In this document: positions 50,583 to 59,000 of the stretch, piece after piece
Position numbering within the stretch: position 1 is the first letter of the stretch
Layout: every line of letters begins with the position of its first letter
Source of the DNA: CAVVAE01 sp963746185
Lineage (GTDB): Bacteria; Actinomycetota; Actinomycetes; Propionibacteriales; Nocardioidaceae
NCBI GenBank assembly: GCA_963746185.1
Contig: CAVVAE010000004.1
Coordinates: 1,240,001-1,304,000, forward strand
Direction of reading: 5' to 3'
DNA length: 64,000 bases
Notes under the pieces: generated by a model
What the model saw: the letters and a program-made list of their open reading frames with translations, nothing else
What the model was told of the DNA's origin: nothing
Database searches by the model: none
Made by a program: the position numbers and the translations under genes

Positions 50583-53017
50583 AGACAACCCCGCCGATTG
50601 CCGATGTGCACGTGAGCACAGCACCACCTGAGACCCAACCGAAGACGCCTGCGGGTGCGCCCGATGCGTTGCGCGACAACACCCTCGGCGGTGTCGGTGA
50701 GAGCCCGCAGCGGCCAGACGCGACGTTGAAGGTGACGGGTGAGTTCGCCTACGGCAGCGACCTTTGGATGGACGACATGCTGTGGGGCGTCACGCTGCGC
50801 AGCCCGCACCCCTACGCGCGCATCAAGAGCATCGGCATCGGTGAGGCGCTGGCCACGGCTGGAGTGTTCGCCGTATTGACCCACGAGGACGTGCCAGGAG
50901 CCAAGACGTATGGCCTCGAGATCGCCGACCAACCGGTGCTAGCCATCGACATGGTCCGCTACCAAGGCGAGCCGGTCGCGTTGGTGGCTGCCAACCATCC
51001 AGAGATCGCGCGACAGGCGGCGAAGAAGATCAAGGTCGAGTACGACGTGCTCGAGCCGGTCACTGACCCACGGGTCGCCCTCGGCCACGATTCACCCGAC
51101 CTGCACGGCGACCTCGAAGGCGAAGTCACCGAGCTGAGCCGCGAGGCGGCCGACCTGCACCCGCAGGGCAACCTGTTGCGCCATTTGAAGATCCGCGTAG
51201 GTGACCCCGATGCCACCGCAGACGTGGTTGTCGTCGGCGACTACGACGTCGGCATGCAGGATCAAGCTTTTCTCGGCCCTGAGGCGGGGCTGGCTGTCCC
51301 GGATGACGTCGGAGGCGTCGACCTCTACGTCGCCACCCAATGGCTGCACGTCGACCAGCGGCAGATCTGCGCTGCGCTCGCCCTCAAGCCGGAGCAGGTA
51401 CGCCTCTCACTCGCCGGTGTCGGTGGCGCGTTCGGGGGTCGCGAGGATCTCTCCATGCACGTGCACGGTTGCTTGCTGGCACTGCACACGGGCAAGCCGA
51501 TCAAGATGGTCTACAACCGTGAGGAGTCGTTCTTCGGTCACGTGCACCGGCACCCGGCGTCGATGCGTTACGAACACGGCGCCACCCGCGAGGGCAAGCT
51601 GGTCTACGTCAAGGCCGAGATCTATCTCGATGGCGGCGCCTACGCGTCCTCGACGCCTGCCGTGGTCGGTAACGCGGGCACGATGGGTCTTGGCCCCTAC
51701 GTCGTACCCAACATCCACGTCGACTGCTACGGCGCCTACACCAACAACCCTCCGTGCGGTGCGATGCGCGGGTTCGGGTCGGTGCAGACGGCGTTCGCGT
51801 ACGAGGCTCAGATGGACAGGCTGGCTGCTGAGCTCGGCATGGACCCGGTCGAGGTGCGCGTGCTCAACGCGATGGAGGAGGGCTCGAAAGCACCGACAGG
51901 ACAAGTGATCGACAGCGCAGCACCCGTTGCCGAGCTCCTCCAACGGCTCCAGGCGATGCCCATGCCTGCCGACCTCGACGCCACCGACTTGCGCCACCTG
52001 CCGGGAGGGGTGTCCAACACGACTCATGGCGAAGGAGTACGACGAGGCGTCGGCTACGCGGTCGCCTACAAGAATGTCGGCTTCTCCGAAGGCTTCGACG
52101 ACTACTCCACGGCACGCGTCCGGCTCGAGGTGGTGGGTGGAGCACCACACGTCACAGTTCACACCGCCTCTGCGGAGGTGGGTCAGGGACTGATCACGAT
52201 CGAGCAGCAGATCTGCCGCACCGAGCTCGGCGTCGACACTGTCGTCATCCACCCGAAGAACACCCAGGTCGGTTCTGGCGGCTCGACGTCGGCATCGCGA
52301 CAGACCTACGTCACCGGAGGCGCCGTCCAGGCCGCGTGCCAACGGGTGCGGGCGAAGGTCTTCGATCTGGCGCGCAGCTACTCAGGCGAACCGCTGGAGG
52401 AACCGCGCCTCGAAGGCGGCATGGTCGTGTCACGCACTGGGATCGTGGCGCCGATGGCTGAGGTGCTCGGAACCGACGTCGTCGAGGAAACGGTGGAGTG
52501 GCGGCACCGCAAGACACACCCGATCGACCCGGAGACGGGTCAGGGCTTTGCCCACGTGCAGTTCGCGTTCGCGGCTCATCGGGCGGTCGTCGACGTCGAC
52601 GTCGACCTCGGTCTCGTCAAGGTGGTCGAGCTGGCGTGCACCCAAGACGTCGGCAAGGCGCTCAACCCGCAAGCCGTCGTCGGCCAGATCCAGGGCGGAT
52701 CGACCCAGGGGATGGGCCTGGCGTTGATGGAGGAGATCCAGATCGTCGAAGGGAAGATCCGCAACCCATCGTTCACGGACTACCTGATCCCGACGATTCT
52801 CGACACGCCGCCGATGCCGATCGAGGTGTTGGAGTACGCCGATCCCCACGCGCCGTACGGGCTGCGCGGGGTCGGAGAGGCGCCGACGATCTCCTCGGGC
52901 CCGGCAGTGATGGCCGCCATCCGTGACGCCTGTGGTCTCGACCTGCCGCGCGTTCCCGTCCGACCCGAGCACATCATCGACTCTGGAGATGATCAAAGGA
53001 ACCGCACGGGCACCTGA
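50579..53017 (+). CDS. Xanthine dehydrogenase molybdopterin subunit
   Basis: An 812-residue molybdenum hydroxylase large subunit. N-terminal domain (about 30-160) with the hammerhead segment LWMDDMLWGVTLRSPHPYA, then QDQ-like VGMQDQAFLGPEAG, LAGVGGAFGGREDLSMHVHG, GAMRGFGSVQTAFAYEAQMD (Mo site), HTASAEVGQGLITIEQQI and the catalytic Glu in YGLRGVGEAPTISS. It hydroxylates hypoxanthine or xanthine. The translation is coupled to the deaminase gene by a 4-nt overlap. Confidence 0.96.
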   Translation: MKTTPPIADVHVSTAPPETQPKTPAGAPDALRDNTLGGVGESPQRPDATLKVTGEFAYGSDLWMDDMLWGVTLRSPHPYARIKSIGIGEALATAGVFAVLTHEDVPGAKTYGLEIADQPVLAIDMVRYQGEPVALVAANHPEIARQAAKKIKVEYDVLEPVTDPRVALGHDSPDLHGDLEGEVTELSREAADLHPQGNLLRHLKIRVGDPDATADVVVVGDYDVGMQDQAFLGPEAGLAVPDDVGGVDLYVATQWLHVDQRQICAALALKPEQVRLSLAGVGGAFGGREDLSMHVHGCLLALHTGKPIKMVYNREESFFGHVHRHPASMRYEHGATREGKLVYVKAEIYLDGGAYASSTPAVVGNAGTMGLGPYVVPNIHVDCYGAYTNNPPCGAMRGFGSVQTAFAYEAQMDRLAAELGMDPVEVRVLNAMEEGSKAPTGQVIDSAAPVAELLQRLQAMPMPADLDATDLRHLPGGVSNTTHGEGVRRGVGYAVAYKNVGFSEGFDDYSTARVRLEVVGGAPHVTVHTASAEVGQGLITIEQQICRTELGVDTVVIHPKNTQVGSGGSTSASRQTYVTGGAVQAACQRVRAKVFDLARSYSGEPLEEPRLEGGMVVSRTGIVAPMAEVLGTDVVEETVEWRHRKTHPIDPETGQGFAHVQFAFAAHRAVVDVDVDLGLVKVVELACTQDVGKALNPQAVVGQIQGGSTQGMGLALMEEIQIVEGKIRNPSFTDYLIPTILDTPPMPIEVLEYADPHAPYGLRGVGEAPTISSGPAVMAAIRDACGLDLPRVPVRPEHIIDSGDDQRNRTGT

Positions 53018-53050
53018 ACCCCTCCGCTGTTGCGGGGAGAGGAGGACAGC

Positions 53051-54658
53051 ATGACTGACGTGAGTGGTGTGGAGGTCCGCGCGCCCAAGGACGAGCCGCG
53101 GCAAGGGGAGATCCTGACGCCCGAGGCTCTCGCTTTCGTGGCTGACCTCCAGCGGATGTTCGGCGGCCGTCGCGATGAGCTGCTCGCTGCCCGGGTCGAC
53201 AAGCGGCGGCAGATCAGCGAGACCGGTACGTTGGACTTTCTCGACGAGACGAAGGAGATCCGCGAAGCCGACTGGCAGGTGGCACCGGCTCCTGTCGCGC
53301 TGCAGGACCGCCGTGTCGAGATCACCGGCCCCACCGACGCCAAGATGGCGATCAACGCGCTGAACTCCGGTGCGCGCATCTGGCTGGCCGACCTCGAGGA
53401 TGCCAACACCCCGCATTGGAACAACGTCATCGAAGGCCAGGTGTCGCTGTTCGACACGCATCGTCACCAGTTGGCGTTCACCTCACCCGAGGGCAAGGAG
53501 TACGCGCTCAACGACGGAGACCTGGCCGTGCCCGTCGTACGCCCGCGTGGCTGGCACCTCGACGAGAAGCACGTCCTCGTCGACGACAACCCGATGGTGG
53601 GTGCGTTGCTCGACTTCGGTCTGCACTTCTTCCACAACAGCAACGAGCTGCTCGAACGCGGCCTGGGGCCTTACTACTACCTGCCCAAGATGGAGAGCCA
53701 CCTCGAGGCAAGGCTGTGGAATGACGTCTTCACCCACGCGCAGGACGTTCTCGGAGTGCCCTACGGAAGCGTCCGCGCGACAGTCCTGATCGAGACGATC
53801 ACCGCGGCGTTTGAGATGGAGGAGATCCTCTTCGAGCTGCAAGAGCACGCGTCGGGGCTCAATGCCGGTCGGTGGGACTACCTGTTCAGCGTGATCAAGA
53901 ACTTCCGTGATGCCGGTGGCCGCTTCGTGTTGCCCGATCGGTCGGCCGTGACGATGACCCAGCCCTTCATGCGTGCCTACAGCGAGCTGCTCGTCTCCAC
54001 GTGCCATCGGCGCGGTGCCTTCGCGATGGGCGGCATGGCGGCGTTCATCCCGAGTCGGCGTGACAAGGACATCAACGCCACCGCGATGGAGAAGGTGCGC
54101 GCTGACAAGGAACGCGAGGCAGGCGATGGCTACGACGGTTCGTGGGTGGCTCACCCTGACCTGGTCTCGATCTGCCAGGAAGCGTTCGACGCCGTGCTCG
54201 GCGATCGTCCCAACCAGCTCGACCGGCAGCGCGACGACGTCAGCGTGGCGTCCGCTGACCTGCTCGATGTCGCGTCCACCGAAGGTGTGATCACGCTGGC
54301 CGGCGTACGTGCGAACGTGTCAGTGGCGCTGCGTTACCTCGTCTCGTGGCTGCTTGGAACCGGTGCCGCCGCGATCGACAACCTGATGGAGGACGCCGCC
54401 ACTGCGGAAATCTCGCGCAGTCAGCTCTGGCAGTGGACGCATCAAGGCAGCCAGACAGACGACGGCACCACCATCACAGCCGAGGTTGTCCGGACGATCG
54501 TCGAGGAGGTCTACTCCGAGTTGAGCATCGCCTATGCCGACCAGCCGGCCACGATGGAGGCACTCGACCAGGCGCGCACGCTCTTCGAGAAGGTTGCCCT
54601 CGACGACGACTTCCTCGACTTCCTCACGGTGCCGGCCTACGCGGAGTACGTCGAGTGA
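53051..54658 (+). CDS. aceB: Malate synthase A
   Basis: Condenses glyoxylate with acetyl-CoA to malate. The 535-residue protein has EITGPTDAKMAINALNSGAR, WLADLEDANTPHWNNVIEGQ (catalytic region), RPRGWHLDEKHVLVDDNPM, YYYLPKMESHLEARLWNDVF and the C-terminal TIM-barrel extension. SD GAGGAGG precedes ATG 53051. Its place inside the purine operon captures the glyoxylate released from ureidoglycolate. GTGA overlap with the next gene. Confidence 0.97.
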   Translation: MTDVSGVEVRAPKDEPRQGEILTPEALAFVADLQRMFGGRRDELLAARVDKRRQISETGTLDFLDETKEIREADWQVAPAPVALQDRRVEITGPTDAKMAINALNSGARIWLADLEDANTPHWNNVIEGQVSLFDTHRHQLAFTSPEGKEYALNDGDLAVPVVRPRGWHLDEKHVLVDDNPMVGALLDFGLHFFHNSNELLERGLGPYYYLPKMESHLEARLWNDVFTHAQDVLGVPYGSVRATVLIETITAAFEMEEILFELQEHASGLNAGRWDYLFSVIKNFRDAGGRFVLPDRSAVTMTQPFMRAYSELLVSTCHRRGAFAMGGMAAFIPSRRDKDINATAMEKVRADKEREAGDGYDGSWVAHPDLVSICQEAFDAVLGDRPNQLDRQRDDVSVASADLLDVASTEGVITLAGVRANVSVALRYLVSWLLGTGAAAIDNLMEDAATAEISRSQLWQWTHQGSQTDDGTTITAEVVRTIVEEVYSELSIAYADQPATMEALDQARTLFEKVALDDDFLDFLTVPAYAEYVE

Positions 54659-55944
54659 GTCCAGCCGACCCGTCACCGCGTCTCGGCGAGGACGATCTTT
54701 CTGCGCTCGATGCGATCGTTGCTCCTGCAGACGCTCGGATGGCGCGGCTCTATCCCGGAGACGATGGCCGACGGCAACCGATCCACACGGTCTACGTACC
54801 GGCTGACCAGGTCACCCCTGACCTGACTCGCCGGTGGGGTGCTGAGGCACGGCTGGCGCTCGACGAATATGCGCCGACCCCACAGGCCTTCGGCCAGGCA
54901 TTGGGGCTGTCGGAGAATGCCAGCTATCCACTCTGGGGAGACGGCGTCTGGGATGGGGTGTTGCACAAGCTCGCCAGTGAGCCGATCGAGGACCTGCGCA
55001 TCGACCTCGAGGACGGCTACGGGACCCGTGACGACGAGACGGAGGACCGCGATGCGATTGCTGCAGCGCGCGCTCTCGTCTCGGTTCACGAGCTAGGCGA
55101 TGCGCCGCCGTACTGCGGCATCCGTTTCAAGTCGTTCGAGGCCGCCACTCGGCGGCGCGGCCTCCGCACGCTCGACCTTTTCCTCGGGGAGATACTGGAA
55201 AGCGGTGAGTTGCCTGCAGGCTTCGTCGTGACCCTGCCGAAGGTGACCTCGGTCGAGCAGGTGCACGCGATGGTCGAGGCGTGTGCTCGGCTGGAGACGG
55301 CGTACGGACTGCGCGAACGGCGGTTGCGGTTCGAAATCCAGATCGAGACGGCGCAGTCGATTCTGGCGTACGACGGTTCGGCGTTGGTGGCCCAGCTGGT
55401 GCACGAGAGCGATGGCCGCTGCACCGGCTTGCACTTCGGCACCTACGACTACACCGCAGCGCTCGGCATCAGCGCAGGAGAGCAGGCGATGGACCATCCG
55501 GCCGCCGAGCACGCCAAGAACGTGATGGCGTTGGCAGCGGCCGGCACCGGAGTACGGCTGTCCGATGGGTCGAGCAACTTCTTGCCGGTCGGATCGCTCG
55601 TCCACGAAGCATGGGCCACCCACGCGCGGCTCGTTCGACGATCTCTCGAACGCGGGTTCTATCAAGGCTGGGACCTCCACCCGGCTCAACTGCCCACTCG
55701 GTTCGCGGCGACGTATCTGTTCTTCCGGGACGACATCTACTACCTGATGGCTCGGTTGCGTGGATATCTCGGTCTTGGTGCAGGCGACGAGCCCGGCCAG
55801 TACCTGGACGAGCCCGCGACAGCGCAAGCCCTGGCGCAGTTCGTCCTGCGCGGAGTCGACTGCGGCGCCCTTTCTCTGGAAGATGTCGGCGACAGCACGG
55901 TGATGGACGCACTTCGCGAACTCGCCGCTCGGCGGGTCGGGTGA
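54655..55944 (+). CDS. CitE/HpcH-like aldolase family protein (DUF6986-type)
   Basis: A 429-residue protein with a HpcH/HpaI aldolase-type TIM barrel: LRIDLEDGYGTRDDETEDRD (acidic metal loop), CGIRFKSFEAATRRRGLRTL, VVTLPKVTSVEQVHAMVEA, FEIQIETAQSIL (metal-ligand Glu) and LHFGTYDYTAALGISAGEQ (Asp). These are the positions used by CitE-like lyases to bind Mg2+ and a 2-oxoacid or hydroxyacid. The GTG start overlaps the aceB stop by 4 nt. Substrate unknown. It is located exactly where a ureidoglycolate-handling or glyoxylate-handling step is needed. Confidence 0.88.
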   Translation: MSPADPSPRLGEDDLSALDAIVAPADARMARLYPGDDGRRQPIHTVYVPADQVTPDLTRRWGAEARLALDEYAPTPQAFGQALGLSENASYPLWGDGVWDGVLHKLASEPIEDLRIDLEDGYGTRDDETEDRDAIAAARALVSVHELGDAPPYCGIRFKSFEAATRRRGLRTLDLFLGEILESGELPAGFVVTLPKVTSVEQVHAMVEACARLETAYGLRERRLRFEIQIETAQSILAYDGSALVAQLVHESDGRCTGLHFGTYDYTAALGISAGEQAMDHPAAEHAKNVMALAAAGTGVRLSDGSSNFLPVGSLVHEAWATHARLVRRSLERGFYQGWDLHPAQLPTRFAATYLFFRDDIYYLMARLRGYLGLGAGDEPGQYLDEPATAQALAQFVLRGVDCGALSLEDVGDSTVMDALRELAARRVG

Positions 55945-57347
55945 GCCCGATGAGTCCCGGCGGCGGAAACGCCGATCTGATCTTCCGCGGCCGATGTCTG
56001 CTCCCTGGCGGTCTCCAGCAGGCGAGCATCGCGGTTCGCGCTGGCGCCATCACCCACATCGACGTCGCGGACGGGGTCAACTTGGCGCGCGACGTCAGTG
56101 GGGCACGTGATCCGGCGCAGATCGTCGAGCTGGCTCACGACGAGGTGCTGCTCCCGGGGTTGGTCGACACTCACGTGCACGTCAACGAGCCTGGTCGCAC
56201 CGAGTGGGAGGGCTTCGCGTCGGCAACGCGAGCGGCGGCCGCAGGAGGCGTCACCACGATCATCGACATGCCGCTCAACTCCATTCCCCCCACCGTCGAC
56301 AGAGCTGCGCTGGAGCTGAAGCGAGCTGCGACCGAGGGTCAGCGGTTCATTGACGTTGGCTTCTGGGGCGGTGCGATCCCTACAAGCCTTGGCCACCTCG
56401 GCAAGCTGTATGACGAGGGCGTCTTCGGGTTCAAGTGCTTCCTGCTGCACAGTGGCGTCGAGGAGTTCCCGCCCCTTGACGCAGGCGAGCTCGATGTCGC
56501 CATGAAGGAGGTCGCCGACCTCGACGGGCTGCTCATCGTGCATGCCGAAGACGCCGCCACGATCGATGCGGCACCGGACTGCAGCGGGCCGCACTATGAC
56601 GACTTCGTCCGGTCGCGTCCTCCTGAGGCCGAGGATCGCGCCATCACCCAGGTGCTCGATGCGGCGGGACGGTTCGGCACCCGCGTGCACATCCTGCACC
56701 TGTCGAACGCGGCATCACTCGACCGTCTTGCGACAGCGCGAGCCGCTGGTGCGCGGGTGACGGTGGAGACGTGTCCGCACTACCTCACATTGTCCGCCGA
56801 ACAGGTCCAGGACGGGGCGACGCAGTTCAAGTGCTGCCCGCCGATCCGGGATGCCGCCAACCAAGACCTGCTGTGGCAAGGACTCCAGGACGGCGTCATC
56901 GACATCGTGGTGACGGACCACTCTCCGTCGACCCCCGACCTCAAGAAGCTCGAATCCGGTGACTTCGGCGAAGCGTGGGGAGGAGTTTCCTCTTTGCAGC
57001 TTGGGCTTTCGGTGATGTGGAAAGCGGCTGCCGCCCGTGGCTACTGTCTCGATGACGTGCTCGACTGGATGGCCAAGGGGCCGGCCGAGATCGTTGGCCT
57101 CCCGGGCAAGGGCAGCCTCCAGGTCGGTGGTGACGCGGATGTCGTGGTCTTCGCCCCGGACGACTCGTTCGTTGTCGATCCCGCAGCGCTGCACCACAAG
57201 AACAGCCTGACGCCGTACGCTGGCCGCCGACTGCAAGGAGTCGTCCGGCAGACCTGGTTGCGCGGTCAGCAAGTCGCCGACCGTGGCGCGGTGTTCGACC
57301 CGCCCACCGGCCGGCTGCTGACGAGAGGAGGATCGCCACGTGTCTGA
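55941..57347 (+). CDS. allB: Allantoinase
   Basis: Hydrolyses allantoin to allantoate. The 468-residue amidohydrolase has LLPGLVDTHVHVNEPGRTEW (metal HxH), GFKCFLLHSGVEEFP (carboxylated Lys bridge), GLLIVHAEDA, VHILHLSNAASL and IVVTDHSPSTPDLK (Asp). GTG 55941 overlaps the previous stop by 4 nt; ATG 55950 is an alternative with GGTGAG upstream. Its stop overlaps allantoicase by 8 nt. Confidence 0.96.
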   Translation: MSPMSPGGGNADLIFRGRCLLPGGLQQASIAVRAGAITHIDVADGVNLARDVSGARDPAQIVELAHDEVLLPGLVDTHVHVNEPGRTEWEGFASATRAAAAGGVTTIIDMPLNSIPPTVDRAALELKRAATEGQRFIDVGFWGGAIPTSLGHLGKLYDEGVFGFKCFLLHSGVEEFPPLDAGELDVAMKEVADLDGLLIVHAEDAATIDAAPDCSGPHYDDFVRSRPPEAEDRAITQVLDAAGRFGTRVHILHLSNAASLDRLATARAAGARVTVETCPHYLTLSAEQVQDGATQFKCCPPIRDAANQDLLWQGLQDGVIDIVVTDHSPSTPDLKKLESGDFGEAWGGVSSLQLGLSVMWKAAAARGYCLDDVLDWMAKGPAEIVGLPGKGSLQVGGDADVVVFAPDDSFVVDPAALHHKNSLTPYAGRRLQGVVRQTWLRGQQVADRGAVFDPPTGRLLTRGGSPRV

Positions 57348-58362
57348 GTCGCCTGCGTTGCCAGAGTTCACCTCGCTGCCCGACCTCGCCTCCCGCCAGC
57401 TCGGCGGCAGCGTGATCGCTGCGAACGACGAGCTGTACGCCCAACGCGAGAACCTCATCAAACCTGAGCCGTCGGTCTTCGCCGTCCACGAGTTCGGCCA
57501 CAAGGGGAAGGTGTACGACGGCTGGGAGACCCGACGTAGACGCGAAGCCGGTCACGACTGGGCTGTCGTCCGCCTGGGCGTCCCGGGCATCGTGCACGGC
57601 GTCGTGGTCGACACCGCCTGGTTTACCGGCAACTACCCACCGGTCGTTTCGATCGAAGCTGCCAACGTCTCGGGATACCTCACCGAAGAGGAGATCGACG
57701 ACTCGGCGTGGGTGACGATCGTGTCGAAGTCCCCCTGCTTCGGTGACACCGCCAACGCCTACTCAGTCGAGGATCGCCAACTGTGGACCCATGTACGGCT
57801 GTCGATCTATCCCGATGGCGGAGTGGCGCGGTTCCGCGTGCACGGCGTCGTGGTGCCTGACCCGCAGTTCCTCGACGGCACGATCGACCTTGCCGCGCTC
57901 GAGAACGGTGGCGTGTTGGTCGGCTGCTCGGACGCGTTCTACTCCTCACCGCAGAACCTCATCCTCCCGGGACGCGCGCAGATCATGGCTCACGGTTGGG
58001 AGAACGCACGACGTCGTGACGACGGCAACGACTTCGCCGTGTTCAGGCTGGCCGGTGAGGGCACGGTGAAGCACGTCGAGATCGACACGTCGTACTTCGT
58101 CGGCAATGCCCCGGGATGGGTGAAGCTCAGTGCCTGCCACATGCAGGGTGACGAGGCGCTTGACGAGGTCGAGTGGTGGGACGTGGTCGCGAAGACCCGG
58201 TCGCTGCCCGACACACGACACCGCTACGTCGTCGAAAACGACCAACGCGCGACCCATGTGCGACTCGACGTGTACCCCGACGGCGGCCTAGCCAGACTGC
58301 GGGTATGGGGCGAGTTGACCGAGGCTGCACGCGCTGCCATCGACTCCCGCTGGCCGCGCTGA
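57340..58362 (+). CDS. alc: Allantoicase
   Basis: Hydrolyses allantoate to ureidoglycolate and urea. The 340-residue protein is two tandem jelly-roll repeats: first LGGSVIAANDELYAQRENLI with KVYDGWETRRRREAGHDWAV, second VLVGCSDAFYSSPQNLILPG with AHGWENARRRDDGNDFAVFR. Last gene of the operon. No ureidoglycolate lyase or urease genes follow. The next gene is a convergent ArsR regulator only 6 nt away. Confidence 0.97.
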   Translation: MSESPALPEFTSLPDLASRQLGGSVIAANDELYAQRENLIKPEPSVFAVHEFGHKGKVYDGWETRRRREAGHDWAVVRLGVPGIVHGVVVDTAWFTGNYPPVVSIEAANVSGYLTEEEIDDSAWVTIVSKSPCFGDTANAYSVEDRQLWTHVRLSIYPDGGVARFRVHGVVVPDPQFLDGTIDLAALENGGVLVGCSDAFYSSPQNLILPGRAQIMAHGWENARRRDDGNDFAVFRLAGEGTVKHVEIDTSYFVGNAPGWVKLSACHMQGDEALDEVEWWDVVAKTRSLPDTRHRYVVENDQRATHVRLDVYPDGGLARLRVWGELTEAARAAIDSRWPR

Positions 58363-58368
58363 GACCCG

Positions 58369-58947
58369 TCAGCTTTCGTCCGGGGCAGGTTCCCTCGGCA
58401 CGAGTGACCACGTCAATGTCGAATGGCGACTCCCCTTCGGATGGCGTTTCGCACTGCGGTTCCTGCTGAACCGATCGCGCATCTCCTCGATCGTGTTCGT
58501 GATCTCTCGCGTCTCAGCCTCTGTCAGCCACAAATCACCAGCCGAGATGCCCCGGTAAACCTTTCGCCAGGGGTCGTCGCCGGCGCGCATGAACTCGTCC
58601 ACGTGACGGCCAGTTTCCCGTAGCTGGGTCGCTATCACAGAGTGCAGCGCCTCAAAGGATCCACTGACGTCGGATGGCTCCAGGTTCAGGGCACGCGCCG
58701 TCCCCTCCCATGGTCGTTCGCGGCCGTCGTCGGAGGTCGCGGCCCGACGGGCCAGACCCCATTTCTCCAACGCCCGCAGGTGGTGGCTCACTGCTGAGGG
58801 CGTCAGATCCACCATCTCGGCCGCTTCGGTAGCGGTCAACACTCGGCCGGCGAACAGCTCAGTGATCAGTCGTTGCCGCGCCGGATGGGCCAACGCACGC
58901 AGGGCCTGGGGGTCCTTCAAGGTGATGGTTTCCTTGCGATGCGCCAT
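58369..58947 (-). CDS. ArsR-type winged-helix regulator
   Basis: A 192-residue protein. The N-terminal winged helix DPQALRALAHPARQRLITEL, then TATEAAEMVDLTPSAVSHHL (recognition helix) and LEKWGLARRA, is ArsR-type. A longer helical C-terminal half (about 100-190) has no metal-binding Cys motif, so it is a non-metal subgroup that often controls adjacent transporters. Divergent from the MFS gene, with a perfect palindrome between them. No connection to the purine operon beyond adjacency is shown. Confidence 0.92.
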   Translation of the reverse strand: MAHRKETITLKDPQALRALAHPARQRLITELFAGRVLTATEAAEMVDLTPSAVSHHLRALEKWGLARRAATSDDGRERPWEGTARALNLEPSDVSGSFEALHSVIATQLRETGRHVDEFMRAGDDPWRKVYRGISAGDLWLTEAETREITNTIEEMRDRFSRNRSAKRHPKGSRHSTLTWSLVPREPAPDES

Positions 58948-58964
58948 GGAATCGAGGATAGCCG

Positions 58965-58993
58965 TTGACAGCCGTATTGTGAAGTATTACCTT
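58965..58993 (+). promoter_or_regulatory. Promoter of the MFS gene (leaderless)
   Basis: TTGACA (58965-58970) with a 17-nt spacer and TACCTT (58988-58993). The predicted first base falls at about 59001, the A of the start codon. Confidence 0.7.
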
Positions 58994-58998
58994 CACAA
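58977..58998. promoter_or_regulatory. Perfect palindromic operator TTGTGAAG-N6-CTTCACAA
   Basis: The 8-bp arms (58977-58984 and 58991-58998) are exactly complementary and cover the -10 element and spacer of the MFS promoter. Another CTTCACA half-site occurs at 59013-59019, inside the coding start. Arm size fits an ArsR dimer; the divergent ArsR gene at 58947 is the likely binder. Confidence 0.75.
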
Positions 58999-59000
58999 CT

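Noticed and set aside
51407..52342. Minus-strand ORF inside the XDH Mo-subunit gene
   Set aside because: Antisense to catalytic motifs of a molybdenum hydroxylase; no SD and no family match.
55281..55940. N-terminal extension of allantoinase (688-codon frame)
   Set aside because: It overlaps the DUF6986 gene in another frame and is Arg-rich shadow sequence; allantoinase homology begins after 55941.
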